Part shown: in pieces, positions 6,140 through 6,351 of the stretch
Position numbering within the stretch: the stretch's first letter is position 1
How the letters are laid out: every line of letters starts with the position of its first letter
Assembly (NCBI GenBank): GCA_027457205.1
Contig: DAIDTM010000432.1
Span: 1 to 6,351, forward strand
Source of the DNA: Anaerolineae bacterium
GTDB lineage: Bacteria; Chloroflexota; Anaerolineae; UBA4142
DNA: 6,351 nucleotides
Reading direction: 5' to 3'
Translations under genes and position numbers: made by a program
Notes under the pieces: model-generated
Seen by the model: the letters and a program-made list of their open reading frames with translations, nothing else
What the model was told of the DNA's origin: nothing
Database searches by the model: none

Positions 6140-6181
6140 TTGCCTTTCAATTCCCTCATCTGCCGCGCCGATCATGTTTGA
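6140..6181 (+). CDS. Possible 13-codon leader ORF
   Basis: A TTG at 6140 stands 7 bases after a good GGAGG ribosome binding site (6128-6132) and opens a 13-codon frame, MPFNSLICRADHV, ending at TGA 6179-6181. The stop overlaps the ATG (6174) of the next gene by 8 bases, and that ATG has no ribosome binding site of its own. Translation of the leader could therefore deliver ribosomes to the membrane-protein start. Nothing in the peptide suggests an attenuator (no run of one amino acid). Alternatively, a one-base sequencing error has split the true N-terminus of the next gene. Confidence 0.35.
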   Translation: MPFNSLICRADHV

Positions 6182-6351
6182 GTCGCCAGAGCGCACGCCG
6201 CAACCCACGCCCGGATGGTTCTCGACTCTGACGCCCGGTCAGCAAGTCGGCTATGGCTGCCTTGCCATCATCATCATCGGAGCGCTGACGATGTACTGCG
6301 CGGGGACGATCAGTTTTCTCGCGCGTCCGATGTTACTGAATCGATCAACGC
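6174..6351 (+). CDS. N-terminus of a single-pass membrane protein, cut by the window edge
   Basis: The frame from ATG 6174 stays open to the last base, giving 59 complete codons. A short Pro/Thr-rich N-terminus (MFESPERTPQPTPGW) is followed by a hydrophobic segment at about residues 25-49 (VGYGCLAIIIIGALTMY...), then RPMLLNRST. This looks like a signal anchor with the bulk of the protein beyond the window. The frame has no ATG, GTG or TTG between the upstream GGAGG and 6174. I do not recognise the family. The reading is supported by the promoter just upstream and the clear membrane segment. Confidence 0.65.
   Translation, partial: MFESPERTPQPTPGWFSTLTPGQQVGYGCLAIIIIGALTMYCAGTISFLARPMLLNRST

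Noticed and set aside
5989..6231. An 80-codon + strand frame crossing the divergent promoter region
   Set aside because: It begins inside the thioesterase gene on the opposite strand, runs through both promoters and overlaps the better-supported membrane-protein frame; its content is Arg/Ser/Pro-rich shadow sequence.

Overview
The window is a compact, GC-rich bacterial stretch with no large non-coding gaps. It most resembles an uncultured or environmental member of the Chloroflexota (Anaerolineae-like). This is an inference from three things: long Thr/Pro-rich linkers in exported proteins, a dihydropteroate synthase with a long N-terminal extension, and a secreted glycoside hydrolase joined to an SH3b domain. 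No marker gene for taxonomy (rRNA, ribosomal protein) is present.

Left part, + strand: the window opens inside folP (dihydropteroate synthase, folate synthesis). Four bases later comes a membrane-anchored Thr/Pro-linker protein of unknown function, whose C-terminal part looks like a LytM/M23 peptidase fold without its metal ligands. A good promoter then precedes a secreted protein with a GH99-like catalytic domain, a Thr/Pro linker, an SH3b domain and a second Thr/Pro repeat tail. Its start codon lies only 10 bases after the -10 box and has no ribosome binding site, so the mRNA is probably leaderless. hpt (hypoxanthine/guanine phosphoribosyltransferase, purine salvage) follows after 20 bases with a strong ribosome binding site.

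Middle: hpt ends at a nearly perfect 33-bp palindrome that also sits against the end of the convergent gene on the - strand. It probably acts as a bidirectional terminator.

Right part, - strand: a two-gene operon reads leftward, a hotdog-fold acyl-CoA thioesterase followed 27 bases later by a class I PLP aminotransferase. Its promoter overlaps a divergent + strand promoter. The + strand promoter drives a membrane protein that runs off the right edge and is preceded by a possible 13-codon leader ORF.

The metabolic genes (folP, hpt, aminotransferase, thioesterase) are housekeeping functions with no obvious common pathway. The two exported proteins between folP and hpt are the accessory part. 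I see no mobile element, CRISPR array, tRNA, rRNA or defence system, and no convincing undescribed multi-gene system. The points most worth checking are the degenerate LytM-like domain, the overlapping divergent promoters, the leader ORF and the palindrome.
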